Shown here in pieces: positions 47,764-58,113 of a DNA stretch of 64,000 nucleotides. Under the pieces are notes generated by a model, which worked only from the letters and a program-made list of their open reading frames with translations, was not told where the DNA came from and ran no database searches. The DNA lies in the NCBI GenBank assembly GCA_011009095.1, contig VTPC01090039.1:56318-120317 (forward strand), in the 5' to 3' direction. The translations under genes and the position numbers were made by a program. How positions within the stretch are numbered: position 1 is the first letter of the stretch; each line of letters begins with the position of its first letter. Origin of the DNA: Ignelater luminosus (lineage: Eukaryota; Arthropoda; Insecta; Coleoptera; Elateridae).

Positions 47764-48213
47764 GTCCAATCAATAAGCTGAGAAGAAAGGCCGAATAAAA
47801 AAACCACTCAGCCCTAATTTGAAAAAACTCTTTTGCAATGAGTTTATCCAGAAAACTAATATCGGATTGGTGATCAGCACTTTCGAGTTAAAATTCAAAA
47901 TTTTTACGAACAAGAAAAATCTTTCCAGAAATTAGGCCACATTGTCCGTTTTTTCACGGCCAGGTTTACTTTTCCGGAAAATTAATGCCGGATTCGTGAT
48001 CAGCGACCTAAACAACACCCTGGAACCCATTTTTGAGCTAAAATTCAAAAATTTTCACAAATAAAAAAAATTTGGGGCAAAAGAGGGGGCGGGGTAAAGG
48101 TCTCAATAGTCATGCCATGAATGACCTTGGCGTCATATAGAACTCATTGCAATAAAGAGTTTTCAAATTCGTGCTGAGTGTTTTTTTTCATTCCCCCAGC
48201 TCACTGACTGGTC
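47764..48213. mobile_element. MITE with about 80-bp inverted repeats and an internal tandem pair
   Basis: The arms, about 47,764-47,841 and 48,143-48,213, share CACTCAGC, AATTTGAAAA and GCAATGAG blocks as reverse complements. The outer ends read GTCCAATCAATAAGCTGAG and GACCAGTCAGTGAGCTGGG, with TA outside. Between them two diverged units lie in tandem (about 47,848-47,912 and 47,972-48,065). Each has a CGGATT(G/C)GTGATCAGC block followed by TAAAATTCAAAA. No coding potential was recognised. The exact ends are uncertain. Confidence 0.6.
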
Positions 48214-48300
48214 TAGTAGGGGTATGTAGATAACTGTATCTGAAATTTTGGTATCAAACTAAATGTGTCACCTAACTACCTTTTCTTGCTTCTGACAATA

Positions 48301-49787
48301 CACTCAAGACCATTACTATAGCACCACATGCAATTTTGCGGTACTTAGCCCTTAATAAAAGATTTCGACTTGGAATTGTTAATGACACAATCACACATGT
48401 TTCAAAAAGTACATTAACTAAAACAACCAATAGTTTATCGAAATGTGGGGATAATAAGAAATACAAATTTAATTTTTACTTGGAGCATAACTATAGCAGT
48501 TTTAAAAAGAAACATACTTACTACACAGTGTGCCTTGAAAAATAAAAACAAAATGTTGGTTACGTTGTTGACGTTAGCTGTTAGTGAATTTTATTGTAAA
48601 GCGCCCCGAAAAATGTACCTCACAGACATTGAAAAATGCAAGATTTGGGCTCTAAATGAGCAGAATTATGGAATTCGCGAAATTACTTAGAGAATAACTC
48701 TGTCCCACAAAACGGTCCTAAATCTTGTGAATAATTCAGATAATTATGCGAAAAACAACAACCATGTGGCTCTCAATGGCGATGGTTAGTTTAGCAAGCA
48801 ACAGCACGAACTGGATGGATTGTGAAAAGAGTCTTAGAAAAACGTCCCCACATCAAAAAACAAAAACTAAAATCTGTCCAAAGACTTCTGCCGTGCCACA
48901 AGACTGCCCGCTTAGAATTTGCCAAGCGTAACATGTATAACACTGTAAAATTCAGTTTTGTTTCTGAAATTGTTAAGGTAGTTTTTTCCAATTGGAAGAA
49001 GTTTAATTTGGACGGTCCGGACGGTTTCAATTCAAATTGAAGGAATTTCAGAAAAGAACCTCAGATTTTTCTAAAAGGGATTTCAGTGGTGAAACCGTAA
49101 TAGTGTAAGGCGCGTTTGTATTTTCATCAAGCAGAATGAACAGCGAAGAATACACTACGGTACATTATTGGAAAATTATTTGCTACTCTTTTTTGATTAA
49201 AATGAACGAGAGGAGTGGTTCTTTTAACAAGACAACGCAAGAGTACACGTTAGTCGAGAAACAAAACGGTGGTTTAGATTTATTAGAATGGCCAGTTTCT
49301 TCGCCGGATCTAAATCCTATGAAAAGTCTCTGAGAAATCCAAAATCCATTAGGGGAATATATGAAAATAACAGGTAGTTCTAGACAACAGAAGAAATAAA
49401 AGATGTCATTAATGCAACCTGGAACAATCTCCAACAAGAACTTATGGATAAACTTATTGAAAGTATGAACAACAAAATTTTTGAGGTTATTCGGAAAAAT
49501 GGAGACATATCCATTATTAATAATGTCATTTTAAGTTGTTTTTATTTTATTTTTATTGGGTAAGTTATGGAAATAAATAAGTTTTCGAATTGGTGCTACA
49601 GTTGTGCTCCTAGGAAAATTTAAATTTTCACTACTAACTGTCTAAATTTTCACAAAATATTCTATTTTTTAAGCAATGTTGTTTTTGAGGCATATCAACT
49701 TATCGTTAACAATTTCAAGTCGAAAACTTTTATTGAGCGCTAAATACCGCAAAATTGCATGTGGTGCTATAGTTATGCTCTTGAGTG
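48301..49787 (+). mobile_element. Tc1-like transposon, 1,487 bp
   Basis: Inverted repeats of about 84 bases (48,301-48,384 and 49,704-49,787) start CACTCAAGA and share AGCACCACATGCAATTTTGC exactly. TA flanks both ends (48,299-48,300 and 49,788-49,789). The long inverted repeats, the size and the encoded protein are all typical of Bari/Tc1-like elements. It lies inside the hAT-like element, so it arrived later. Confidence 0.92.
48600..49530 (+). pseudogene. Tc1/Bari-like transposase pseudogene
   Basis: The N-terminal helix-turn-helix begins MYLTDIEKCKIWALNEQNYG at 48,615. KRPHIKKQKLKSVQRLL lies near 48,835 and KTARLEFAKRNMYNT near 48,905. The block around the first catalytic residue follows (NWKKFNLDGPDGFN, 48,993-49,033), with the D-E pair changed to N-W. 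The MNSEEYT block is at 49,136. QDNARVHV near 49,230 holds the second aspartate but sits next to a stop in that frame. LLEWPVSSPDLNPMKSL (49,280-49,330) has MKS where the family has IEN or IEH, so the third catalytic acid is lost. The tail (AWNNLQQELMDKLIESMN) ends near 49,500. At least five frameshifts or stops are visible. Confidence 0.85.
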
Positions 49788-50214
49788 TATTATAAAGCTG
49801 TTCCAATTAGATAATAAGAATTTTTATGTTGGTGAGACAAGCGTTTATTTCAAAATTAATTTTATGGAACTAGAAGAACTTTGAGTCAGTTGAAGAATTC
49901 TACGTGTATATCAATGGTCGATTACGAATACTTGGCATCATTAATTGAGTCAAAAGTCACAACTTTAAACAACAGAAGAAAGCAAGCAACTCGCTTGCAG
50001 AGGCAGCCCCGGGACGACACAAGTATCAACTTTGCCAACCACACCTAGACAAGTTTAAATTGTTATTTTTATTTTTTTTTCTGACCGCACAGGGGGCCCC
50101 TTGATTGAACGGGTCCCTGGGCTGCAGCCCATAAAGACCATGCCTAAATCCGCCTGTGTTCAGGGTCCAAATATCTTGAAAAAGTAGACTGGGCTATAAC
50201 GTCAGAAGGGTGGG

Positions 50215-52625
50215 TGCAGTAATGAGCCATATGCCAAAAGTATATTTCTGAGAAAACTAAGAAAAACTATTTCTGCAGTAGGACATTCTCAGGTGACTTT
50301 TCTGTTGTATGTAACATAGCTATCAAGTTCACTTATCTTCCTGTATGAAAAAAACATCTTTTTACGTACAGGAAAGCCACTATCAAATTTTGAAAAGTAC
50401 ACGTAGCTCATTTTTGCTACCGATCTTCAGATTGTTTTGATGTAAGTACAAATTTTAGAAATAATTCTAAAAAATTTCGTCTTCCTCTGCATCTTTGTTT
50501 CTATTGTTACAGCGTTTTAAGTTTAAAAAATATTTGAAAACCTAGTGGAATCCACTTCTGCACAAATGGCATGATGCTATCAAATTTCTTAGCTTTTCTT
50601 GGTAGGAGAGAACTATAGACTTGTGGAGCATTATCAAGTTGTATAGGTGTTGATTGATGTTGATGCTACAGATTGTTTTACTAAACAGTATTTTTCCATA
50701 CCAGCAATATTCTGAGAATGAGACTCGTTTACGTAGACATAATCTGACTGCATTTTGTGAATCGTTTTTTGTTACAAACTGCAGTTTTTCTAAAATATTA
50801 ATCTCAGTAGTTCTTAAAATCCTTTATCATATCAAGCTCAAGTTTAAGCTTTTGTGCACATTTTTCTACTAAATAATACGTCTTCTGTCCAATAGATATA
50901 TTCTTTCTTGCATTTCTTTTTTTCTATAATAGCAAAATCCCTATCGCAGAGCAAAAAATTATGTCTTCGTTCAAACAGGTGATGTACACTTTTATAAACC
51001 TTTTCCTGCTGTACTAAGGATAGGCAAGACTGCATTATGAAGTGATTCTTGTTTTGCCCCCCACAGTTGTCGGTGAAAATATAAACAGTTTTCACGGTTT
51101 CATTTATAGGATTATCTACATAATGTTTTAAAAACGAAACAGTTTTGACAGATCTTTTTCTGGCGACGGTTTCATTAAACATGTCATAACAGCTTCATCA
51201 TTTTTAGAAGAATGAAATCTCTGATTGTAGAATCATACTTGGGAACAGTAAGATATATCCTGTACAGTTAAAACAGGCAATGGTAAATTTTACTGGTAAT
51301 GAAAACATAAAACTTCAACAGTATCATCTATTTTGGCAAGTCGTGTTTTTTGTTTTAAATCGTCATAAAAAGCTTGTGCTTTGCTCAAATGAAACTGTTT
51401 TTGCTTTTCGTTCTCAGATGAAGACGCATTTAACTGCAGTTCAAGTGAATCACACATTTCACATGTGTCTGTACGAAGGTGCCCAAAAGAAAAGTTAAAG
51501 TATTCTTTGAAATATCTGTTGTAGAAGTCATACGAGATATGAAGCTTTACTTGCTGTTTTTCTTTAAGCTCAGGCCCATACTTTTCCAAATACATTATAT
51601 GCACGAGTCTTACATTTAATTCCGTAGGAAGATATTTTCTTGACGATTCGTTTCTAGGGCAATGTGATATGCGATATGAAAAGCTTCTTGTATGTTCATC
51701 AACAGTTTTGACAATTTCATCGTCTATTTTATTTGGCCTATTTGAATATTTACCAACGTGTATCGCTTTGAGCACTCATATTTTTAGTTTGGATACATTT
51801 CTCCACAATTAATCTAATTCTTGTTTTGTCAATTATATGGATGTTACAGAAGACAGTTCTGCACACACTTACGGCCTTCATACCGATTTTAACTGTGTAT
51901 TTGTAAGTGAAGTTCTTTTCTGGTTTATCACACACTACTCTTATTCTATTTATAGGAATGGCACGTATCAGTGCAGTTAAATATGTATCTTGTATGTTCT
52001 TATCGCCCATTTCATAAAATTTTATAAAAGTATTGTTTTGTGTTTCATCTGTAAATAATTCATAACATTTGGATTTATAAGAATATGGAGACCCAAGCAT
52101 TTTCTTTTCGACTTTGCTACCTATAATATTCTTTTCTACCATTTCTAAAAAAACTTTTTTTTATTTCGTATCTGTGTAGCTTCATAACGCATTCTTTTTT
52201 TGCCTTTACTAGTGGGAACTTTTTCCAAATTATAACAAAACTAGGTTAGGTAGATAAAGTAAGATGTAAAATGTAAAACCCTATAAATAAGCAAACAGTA
52301 GACATTTATGCCTGTAATCACTTATTTACCATTTAAGCAAATTTCTAGTCTATGAATAAGTATAAGATAAAGCGAAATAAAGTTACGCACTCACCTTAAG
52401 GTAGTTGCTCACGGTTGAGATGTTTAGGCTCATTTTCTTTTTTAGAATCACTTACTATATTGCTTAGATCACTCCTTATTTAACTAAATTAAACGGTAGA
52501 ACTTACATACTAACAATAACTAAGTCAGGTTATAAAACAAGTAACTTACAAGCAGACGGCAACTAGAAGTTGATTAAAAGTTGCGGTCAGAATGAGCCAT
52601 GTGCAGGAGGTGGCTCATTATTGCA
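50215..52625 (-). mobile_element. 2.4-kb element with 15-bp inverted repeats carrying a DUF7869-like protein
   Basis: The ends TGCAGTAATGAGCCA (50,215-50,229) and TGCAATAATGAGCCA (reverse complement of 52,611-52,625) are inverted repeats with one mismatch. Near the right end the motif AATGAGCCATGTGCA (52,591-52,605) repeats the left end AATGAGCCATATGCC in direct orientation. Outside the element on both sides is sequence of the pogo-like transposase. I could not define a target duplication. The element carries one minus-strand protein and no transposase of a familiar superfamily. Confidence 0.65.
50470..52142 (-). pseudogene. DUF7869-like protein of a transposon, interrupted
   Basis: The protein runs on the minus strand in shifting frames. 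The first open segment (52,142-51,750) has KSKCYELFTDETQNNTFIKF and RTVFCNIHIIDKTRIRLIVE. The second (51,775-51,290) has HISYDFYNRYFKEYFNFSFG, then the Cys pair DTCEMCDSL and a coiled, charged region. After a break near 51,190-51,290, the third (51,182-50,844) reads VSFLKHYVDN, VYIFTDNCGGQNKNHF and LLCDRDFAIIEK. The Asp-containing TDNCGGQNKN and CDRDFAIIEK blocks are shared by a large family I know as DUF7869, often multicopy in arthropods. A DDE/RNase-H-like role is my inference. The tail (MMPFVQKWIPLG type) is near 50,500-50,550. At least three breaks make this copy inactive. Confidence 0.65.
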
Positions 52626-52712
52626 GCGATTTATAGTTGAAATTCAGAAAACACAGTAGGCTATGCCGATTACGTGAATCATTCTTGCTCCAAACGATCG
52701 GGCACATTCATT

Positions 52713-53910
52713 TTAGTAGGTATACAGACATAATTCGATATTATTATTATTATCCCTATCAGATGTGGTAGGAGTATTCTCTTCAGTATTAAAGAAGGCA
52801 AAATCCAGTATTGCTTCTCGAGTCAATGGAATGATTCTAGTTGCACTAAAACCAGATGTTGCATTTTTAATTGTTGCTGCTTTTGTCCAGGCCGCACATA
52901 ATAAAGCACTAAATTGTAAATGAAATAAGTTTTTGGAAGGATTGGCTTTTAAAAAGTTGTTACAAGCAAGAGAAAAAAATGATTTCAGAGACTTCGATAT
53001 AGTGGTTGGAGAAGATGCGTAATATGTACAGATAAGCACAGCAACACTATGTCATTACCATCTTCACTATGTCATTACCATCTTCACTATGTCATTACCA
53101 TCTTCACTACATTGCAGTGGGATGTAGGCCCATCCAAAATCGTTAGGATTTTGCCAGCTGGCCTGCTAGGGACAAAATGGCTTTACAACATGTTTACCAG
53201 ACATATAAATTACTGATTCTGGGGGCATTCTTGGACACCACCTCATTTTTTCTATTTTCCTCTTGAAAATACAAGAGTGGAAGAAATACTCCTTCCCCAC
53301 TGCAGCACGTTATGACACTGATTGTTTCGCCCAGTTTCAATGAAGGAAAAACACGCACGCTTTTGGATCCTTTTACTGCTATCACCTGACCAGGTTTAGT
53401 GTTTAATTGTAGGCATGTTTCGTCTACGTTGATTATGTTGCCAGACTTGTCAAATAAATTATGTGTGCTGAAGATTTCTTCCAATAAATTGAAGTATTCA
53501 TTTACTACTTCCTTGTTCATTGCGAACGCTTTAGCTAGCGACACACCTTCCGACTTTCTAATACTCAAATCCGGGTGTCGAGACAGAAACAACTGCAGCC
53601 AATCGTAACCTGCCTTTTTCGTTTCGTTGTTGAAACGATGTTTAATATTCATTTGTTCTGCCAAGAATCTCTGGAAGGAGCAAAATCATGTTTCTGCAAT
53701 TTTTTTAAATATTTTACCTTTTTTTTCATTTTCCTCCTTTAGCGTGCAGCGAGTCTATTTTGGCGTAATGACTGGCTTGTCTTTTTCTAATAAGAGTGGC
53801 TTTTAGAACACCAAAATGTTTACAGGCAGTACTAAAACTCATCTTTTTACTCTCAATCGCTTTTAGCTGTTGTTTCGTTCAGTTTCACCTTAATTTTGTA
53901 TTAATTCTTA
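52713..53910 (-). pseudogene. Pogo-like transposase, N-terminal and DDE part
   Basis: The minus strand starts with a helix-turn-helix (QLKAIESKKMSFSTACKHFG, 53,815-53,880). It continues through a CENP-B-type block (GYDWLQLFLSRHPDLSIRKS, near 53,550-53,605) to the first catalytic aspartate in INVDETCLQLN (53,422-53,424). After a frameshift, HFVPSRPAGKILTILDGPTS (53,125-53,185) contains the second aspartate. A 20-bp minisatellite follows directly. The reading resumes as KSLKSFFSLACNNFLKANPS (52,915-52,985), where the family has PLDRSFFKPLK just before it; the third aspartate is lost there. AAWTKAATIKNATSGFSATR follows, ending in an acidic tail. The gene continues, after the 2.4-kb insertion, near 50,200. 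Confidence 0.88.
53045..53108. repeat. 20-bp minisatellite, about 3.2 copies
   Basis: The unit CACTATGTCATTACCATCTT is repeated without mismatch. It sits inside the pogo-like transposase between the second catalytic aspartate and the following conserved block, in place of about 50 residues that seem to be missing. It probably arose after the gene lost function. Confidence 0.9.
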
Positions 53911-54336
53911 TGTATTTGGTTGGAATCGTTTAATTATTTATAGAGAATAGTAGTTCATCTCTCCTACTCCTAAGTAGTTCAACTATCCCGTTTTTTAAAT
54001 TTCCGACTGTTTATAACCAGTTGAATTGTTTGGGGTTGGAAATATTCCATAACTTCAATTCATCATATAATATTGAAAAGCAACTAGAAAATCAGGTACA
54101 ACGCTTTAATAGCTTCGTCAAGTAACGCAACAAAAGACTTGAGACTAAGAATAAACTTATATATTGCAAATTACTTACTTTTTAAGATTTAACTTCACCG
54201 AAAAGCACTACACCGTACCATGTTGCAGCATAACTAAAAGGTATAACGTTCCATAGACATCCTCTGCTGCATACTTTACAAAATAAACCACTGGTCCATC
54301 TCAATTAGGAGTTCATCACTCCCGAATTTCCCTGTA

Positions 54337-55213
54337 AAAAACTACGCTGATTTGATCATTTTCACTGCTTGCGCAATATTCGTTACAATTTGACTTCCTA
54401 GCCTCAAAACACTATTTTCTCACATTCACGTGAACCTTGAAAGAATACAAGCACCACTTTTCAAATTCAAATCAGACTGGCTTATTTGTCATTTCCAATG
54501 GACATTTTGAAAAAGTGCCTGTCAAAATACGGTACCATCTGCTCATCAAATGCAAGATTGTGTGAAAAAATGCCGAACTGCAGAATTCGTTCATTTATAA
54601 TATCAATGGTAGCATCTTTGTAAATTTGTCTGTTTGGATTAGAGTTTGACAGTTTTCAATCTATTACACTTCAAGTACTTTCTGACAAACGGGATGCCTT
54701 TATTGTTGTCTTTACTCCAGTACAGATTAATTTAACGAACTTTTTATATCACCATCTTTATCCTACGGATACTCTATAGAAAACTGATGATGAGAGTAAG
54801 CACTTTCTTGTTTATGAACATTTCAAAAATTTGTAACAAGCTTTACTTCATGTACTGCTTCTGTCTCTTTAGATACCAGTAAATTTCTAAAGATGATGTC
54901 TTGTTTTCTGGATCTAAAGTTTGTTCTGATTTTTAAAGTCTTGCCTTTTTAATTTATAATTATGGTTCTTCGTGTGATTCGTCTTAATCAGAATGTGTAC
55001 TACCTCCTCCTCAAAAAGTTTCAGAACATAGAAGTTATCAATATTCTCTTCAACCGTCAATTCATCTATTTCAGGAGGTATCAAACGGCATCTACTTCAT
55101 CTTGCATAAAAAAGTTAGAATATTTATAAAATAAAATAAATTTGGTAATTTCTTCCAAGGCACCTTTGAAAGCAGCTTCTAATTCCTTTTGATTTAAGTA
55201 TGCCTTAGCCATC
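54337..55213 (-). pseudogene. piggyBac-like transposase, N-terminal and central part
   Basis: The minus-strand start MAKAYLNQKELEAAF (55,213) is followed by an acidic DEVDAV region, as in many piggyBac-like proteins. The catalytic domain gives IPFVRKYLKCNRLKTVK near 54,665-54,720. It continues INERILQFGIFSHNLAFDEQ with MVPYFDRHFF (54,500-54,600), which contains the first catalytic aspartate at 54,544-54,546. LGSQIVTNIAQAVKMIKSA (54,350-54,405) leads to the second catalytic block. The reading is cut there by the pogo-like element. The rest of the protein lies at 46,160-46,702. Frameshifts and stops are common. The TTAA ends of the element were not found. Confidence 0.82.
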
Positions 55214-55842
55214 GCGCAGTAATGACACCTTAGACCAAAAAAATTAAATAAACATGGAAAATAATTTTTATAGCAACATTTCGGCTAATCTGTAGCAAAT
55301 GAAGTTCAGGAAAAACGGATAGGTAACTATATAAACATTGACTAAAAGTTCGAAAAAGAAATTTTGCATGAAAACACCTGAAATACGTATGAGAACAAAT
55401 ACGTAGTCATTCCAAACAGGTACTTTTTGACTGTTATACAGGAAGCGTCCTTAATTCAAAAAGAAAACGTTCATGGTGCGTAAATTGGCTAAAAATCGGT
55501 TATAAATAAGATCAAGCGAACGTGATAATAAATGTCTAATTAAATAGAAGAACCTATAAATCTAATCAGCGTGGTTTTTTGAATTTACCTCTCCACTAAC
55601 TGTTTACTTCTTGAAATCTCTATGCTGAAATACAGGGAATATACTTTTTCCTACGCCCTAGGAGGGTATTTAGATATAAAGACTTATGTTGTAGCCTACA
55701 ATCAACGTTCTTTCCGGTACTATTTTCAGATTTTATCTAGTGTTACTCAAATATTCGCAAAAGATTTTTTCTCATTTACAACAAATAACACCCCCCGAGC
55801 TCCTTTATCATACACAGCTATGACGTTGAGGTAAAAGAGATA
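55214..55842. other. Unassigned sequence
   Basis: A 70-codon plus-strand frame (55,622-55,834) has no recognised motif. The outer end of the piggyBac element should lie here, but I could not place it. Confidence 0.4.
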
Positions 55843-57082
55843 TACATTCCACTCCGGTTATAACGCACTGTTTAGCAACCGCTAAATGCGTACGTTATAG
55901 ACGGAAGTTCGTAATAAAAATTAAATATTTTTTTGTGAATTTTTAGTGCTTTATTGACACAAATACAAAAAAAAACTGATAAAACACATAGATATTTATT
56001 ATAATCAGTGCCTAATAACAACTTCTACTTAAAATAGTGCGAAATCTTTGTTTGGCACGCTTTAGATCCCTGAAACTGTAAAAAGTTACTAATCTGTAAT
56101 ATACGGTTTAAAATATCGTCGACGAATTTCGTCTCTAAAAATCTTTGCCGTCATCTAAGCACGTTAACAGCACTTTTGATTGTTTTCCGCCAATGCAGTT
56201 TTCCGCCTTTGAATTTTACAGTGCGATCTGACGTAAGCTTGTAAAACAATCCTGTTTTATCACCATTAAATACATTTTCATCGCTGAAATTTCTTTGTAA
56301 ATCCAGCCATGCTTTTTGTAACCAATCACTTACAGCGTTTGTATCATAGCTGGCCGCCTCACCACTAATTTTACCAGCAGTAATGCTATGGCAAGTTTTA
56401 AATCTTTCCAGCTATCCTGAAGAACATACGAATTTGTCTTCATTTAACAATTCGCTGAACTGTTCGGCTTTTGCCCTTAAAATAGAGCTACTAACGGGCG
56501 TATTAGCAGGGCTTTGAATTTTTAAACTAATTCAACAACGCGCTATCGACATTTTTGCAGAAAGGCCCTAGGAGTTTTTTAATTTCGTGTGATTTATTCT
56601 CGGAAGCTTCCATTATTTTTGCCTGTTAGTCCATATGGTAGAGACGGTCGTTTTAAGTAAATCTCTACTTCTACAAATGTCTGCCTGAGAATTGTAATGC
56701 AAATACTGTTAATATTTATTTTATCGGACAAAGTAATTGCTTTGCGCTTTATAATAATTTTGCTTCTGGACTCCGACATGATTAATACGTTATTGAAATC
56801 TAAATAAAATAGGCAACTAAATATGTGACAAAACTGCAGTATGAACAATCATGGGGTAGTGGTCTCGCGCATTTGTTGATATAGCTTATTTTGTGAATTT
56901 CACTACGTTATAACCGTTACCGAAGAACCAGTTTGGAACGTTACAACGCAACGAGAGTGTACGTTACAAAAGTGTACGTTATATTAGGATAATTTCACTA
57001 TATCGTTGAGAATCAGGATCAAATGCGTACGCTACAACCGATTGTACGTTACATCAGGGTACGTTAAAGCCGGAGTACACTA
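55843..57082 (-). mobile_element. Tigger/pogo-like element, about 1.24 kb
   Basis: Both ends contain ACTCCGG followed by (T/C)T(A/T)TAACG(C/T)AC as an inverted repeat, with TA outside on each side. Four copies of GTACGTTA lie in the right 130 bases (near 56,959, 56,974, 57,044 and 57,059) and one lies near the left end (55,890). Such arrays often serve as transposase binding sites. The interior carries a decayed Tigger transposase on the minus strand. The distal DDE region is missing, so it is a truncated, non-autonomous copy. Confidence 0.75.
56030..56860 (-). pseudogene. Tigger-like transposase fragment
   Basis: The minus strand starts MSESRSKIIIKRKAITLSDK (56,720-56,780), as in Tigger proteins (KRKxLTLxxK). 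A degraded helix-turn-helix comes next, then KKLLGPFCKNVDSALLN near 56,530-56,590. Reading across frames gives EAASYDTNAVSDWLQKAWLD (56,310-56,370). After that comes FNGDKTGLFYKLTSDRTVKF (56,215-56,280), the block around the first catalytic aspartate; the usual D-E-T is D-K-T here. KFKGGKLHWRK follows. Beyond about 56,150 the catalytic domain is lost. Confidence 0.75.
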
Positions 57083-57211
57083 TATTGAGGAATGAGGAAA
57101 ACAAAACCCGAGCTAAACAAAAAAAAACATTTTGTACAAACCTGCGAAATTCCACTATCTTTTGGTAAAAGGAACATTGATACGTAACATCATTAAGATT
57201 GAAAAGAAGGA

Positions 57212-57280
57212 ATTCGCCTGCGCAATTGGGAGAGCCTTGATCCGGCGTACCAGTAAAGTGGGTTTGATTCTCGCGTAAAA
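57212..57280 (+). repeat. tRNA-like sequence (SINE head or tRNA pseudogene)
   Basis: A box-like CTGCGCAATTGGGAGAGCC (57,219-57,237) and B box-like GGGTTTGATTCTCGCG (57,259-57,274) are spaced as in a tRNA. Between them CCGGCGTACCAG could form an anticodon-like stem. The acceptor stem is not preserved. It sits just outside the Tigger-like element. The most likely origin is a tRNA-derived SINE. Confidence 0.45.
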
Positions 57281-57389
57281 TCAAATTTTTCTATTATGTA
57301 CGAATACGTAATTGATCTACTTTAATAGCATTTTATATAACTCTAAGTGAAAATGGAATTTTAACCTGCTGTGTATGTTCAGTGACATA

Positions 57390-57774
57390 AACTGTTCAAC
57401 AATTGAAGTGACCCATAAAAAAAAAAAGACATAAGCCACAAGTAGTTATGAAAAATGACCATGGGTAACTTTGATTTTGTTTTTATATATAATTCTATAT
57501 TAATTTTGTATATTTGGTTGGATTTTTATTTATGTACAAAACCCAATAGTAATTGACTAACTGCTCCTTGAGAATTACCTTGCTGTACCAAACGGCAGGC
57601 TAGATTTAAAGTATCTTCGTTTAACCGATTAGACGGCATACTGGCATTATTTAGTTATCAAAATAAAAGAATTATTTGTAAAGACATGTCAACAACCGTT
57701 GACGCCTATTTGTTTCTAATAAACACGAAAACATCATCTTTTTTCTGGTGGGCCACTTCAATTGTTCAGCAGTT
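57390..57774 (-). mobile_element. 385-bp TA-flanked element with a transposase helix-turn-helix remnant
   Basis: Inverted repeats AACTGTTCAACAATTGAAGT (left) and AACTGCTGAACAATTGAAGT (right) end at TA on both sides. On the minus strand (57,535-57,640) MPSNRLNEDTLNLACRLVQQ and GNSQGAVSQLLLG form an open reading that resembles the first helix-turn-helix of Tc1-like transposases. The catalytic domain is deleted. The element is therefore a deletion derivative that kept only a DNA-binding end. Confidence 0.7.
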
Positions 57775-58113
57775 TATTCGTAGATGCTACAGTTCAGCAT
57801 GTTACTGGGAATGATATACGAAACCAGATCGGGCTGTATGAGCTATCATTTAAGCTTCTGTGTATGTAGACAGATACCTCAAGAGGTTATAAGATAATTA
57901 CAGAAACGTTAAATTTTTTTAATTTTTCTAAACACTCCTACTAATCAGTATGCTGGAGATACTGAAGCTTTCTTAAAATCTACTAGGACAATGATTTTTT
58001 TTGTTTTTGATTGTGTCTGGTTTTTGATAATGCTAACAAAATTAACCATGAGAATAACAATGATTATATTCAATATTTTTTATTATAACCCCATAAAAAT
58101 AAATTTTCTGTTC

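Larger units (their letters stand above)
47414..50158. mobile_element. hAT-like element with 8-bp target duplication
   Basis: The left end CAGGGGCGGA and the right end (CACAGGCGGA read inward) are short inverted repeats, followed on both sides by GGGCCC-rich sequence. The flanking 8-mers are TTCAGGAT (47,406-47,413) and TTCAGGGT (50,159-50,166), a target duplication with one later change. Removing the element and one 8-mer restores the host reading RYLDPEPQQN across the junction. No hAT transposase is visible, so it is non-autonomous. It contains a MITE (47,764-48,213) and a Tc1-like element (48,301-49,787). An internal hAT-like end, CTAAATCCGTCCCTG (47,611-47,625), suggests a compound or rearranged structure. 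Confidence 0.8.
46705..54334 (-). mobile_element. Pogo-like element inserted in piggyBac, itself interrupted twice
   Basis: The left end reads GGGTAATTTTGGGAGAGATG and the right end, read inward, CAGGGAAATTCGGGAGTGATG. They are imperfect inverted repeats with TA outside (46,703-46,704 and 54,335-54,336). The left end has lost its first two bases. Taking out the two insertions (50,215-52,625 and 47,414-50,158 with its target duplication) leaves about 2.5 kb, a normal size for a pogo-type transposon. Its transposase runs on the minus strand. A second, shorter copy of the sub-terminal motif (AGGAGTAGGAGAGATGAAC, read on the minus strand) lies near 53,950-53,970, suggesting repeated binding sites. 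Confidence 0.85.

Noticed and set aside
53041..53108. Possible CRISPR-like array
   Set aside because: The 20-bp units are contiguous with no spacers, and the setting is a eukaryotic pseudogene; it is a minisatellite.
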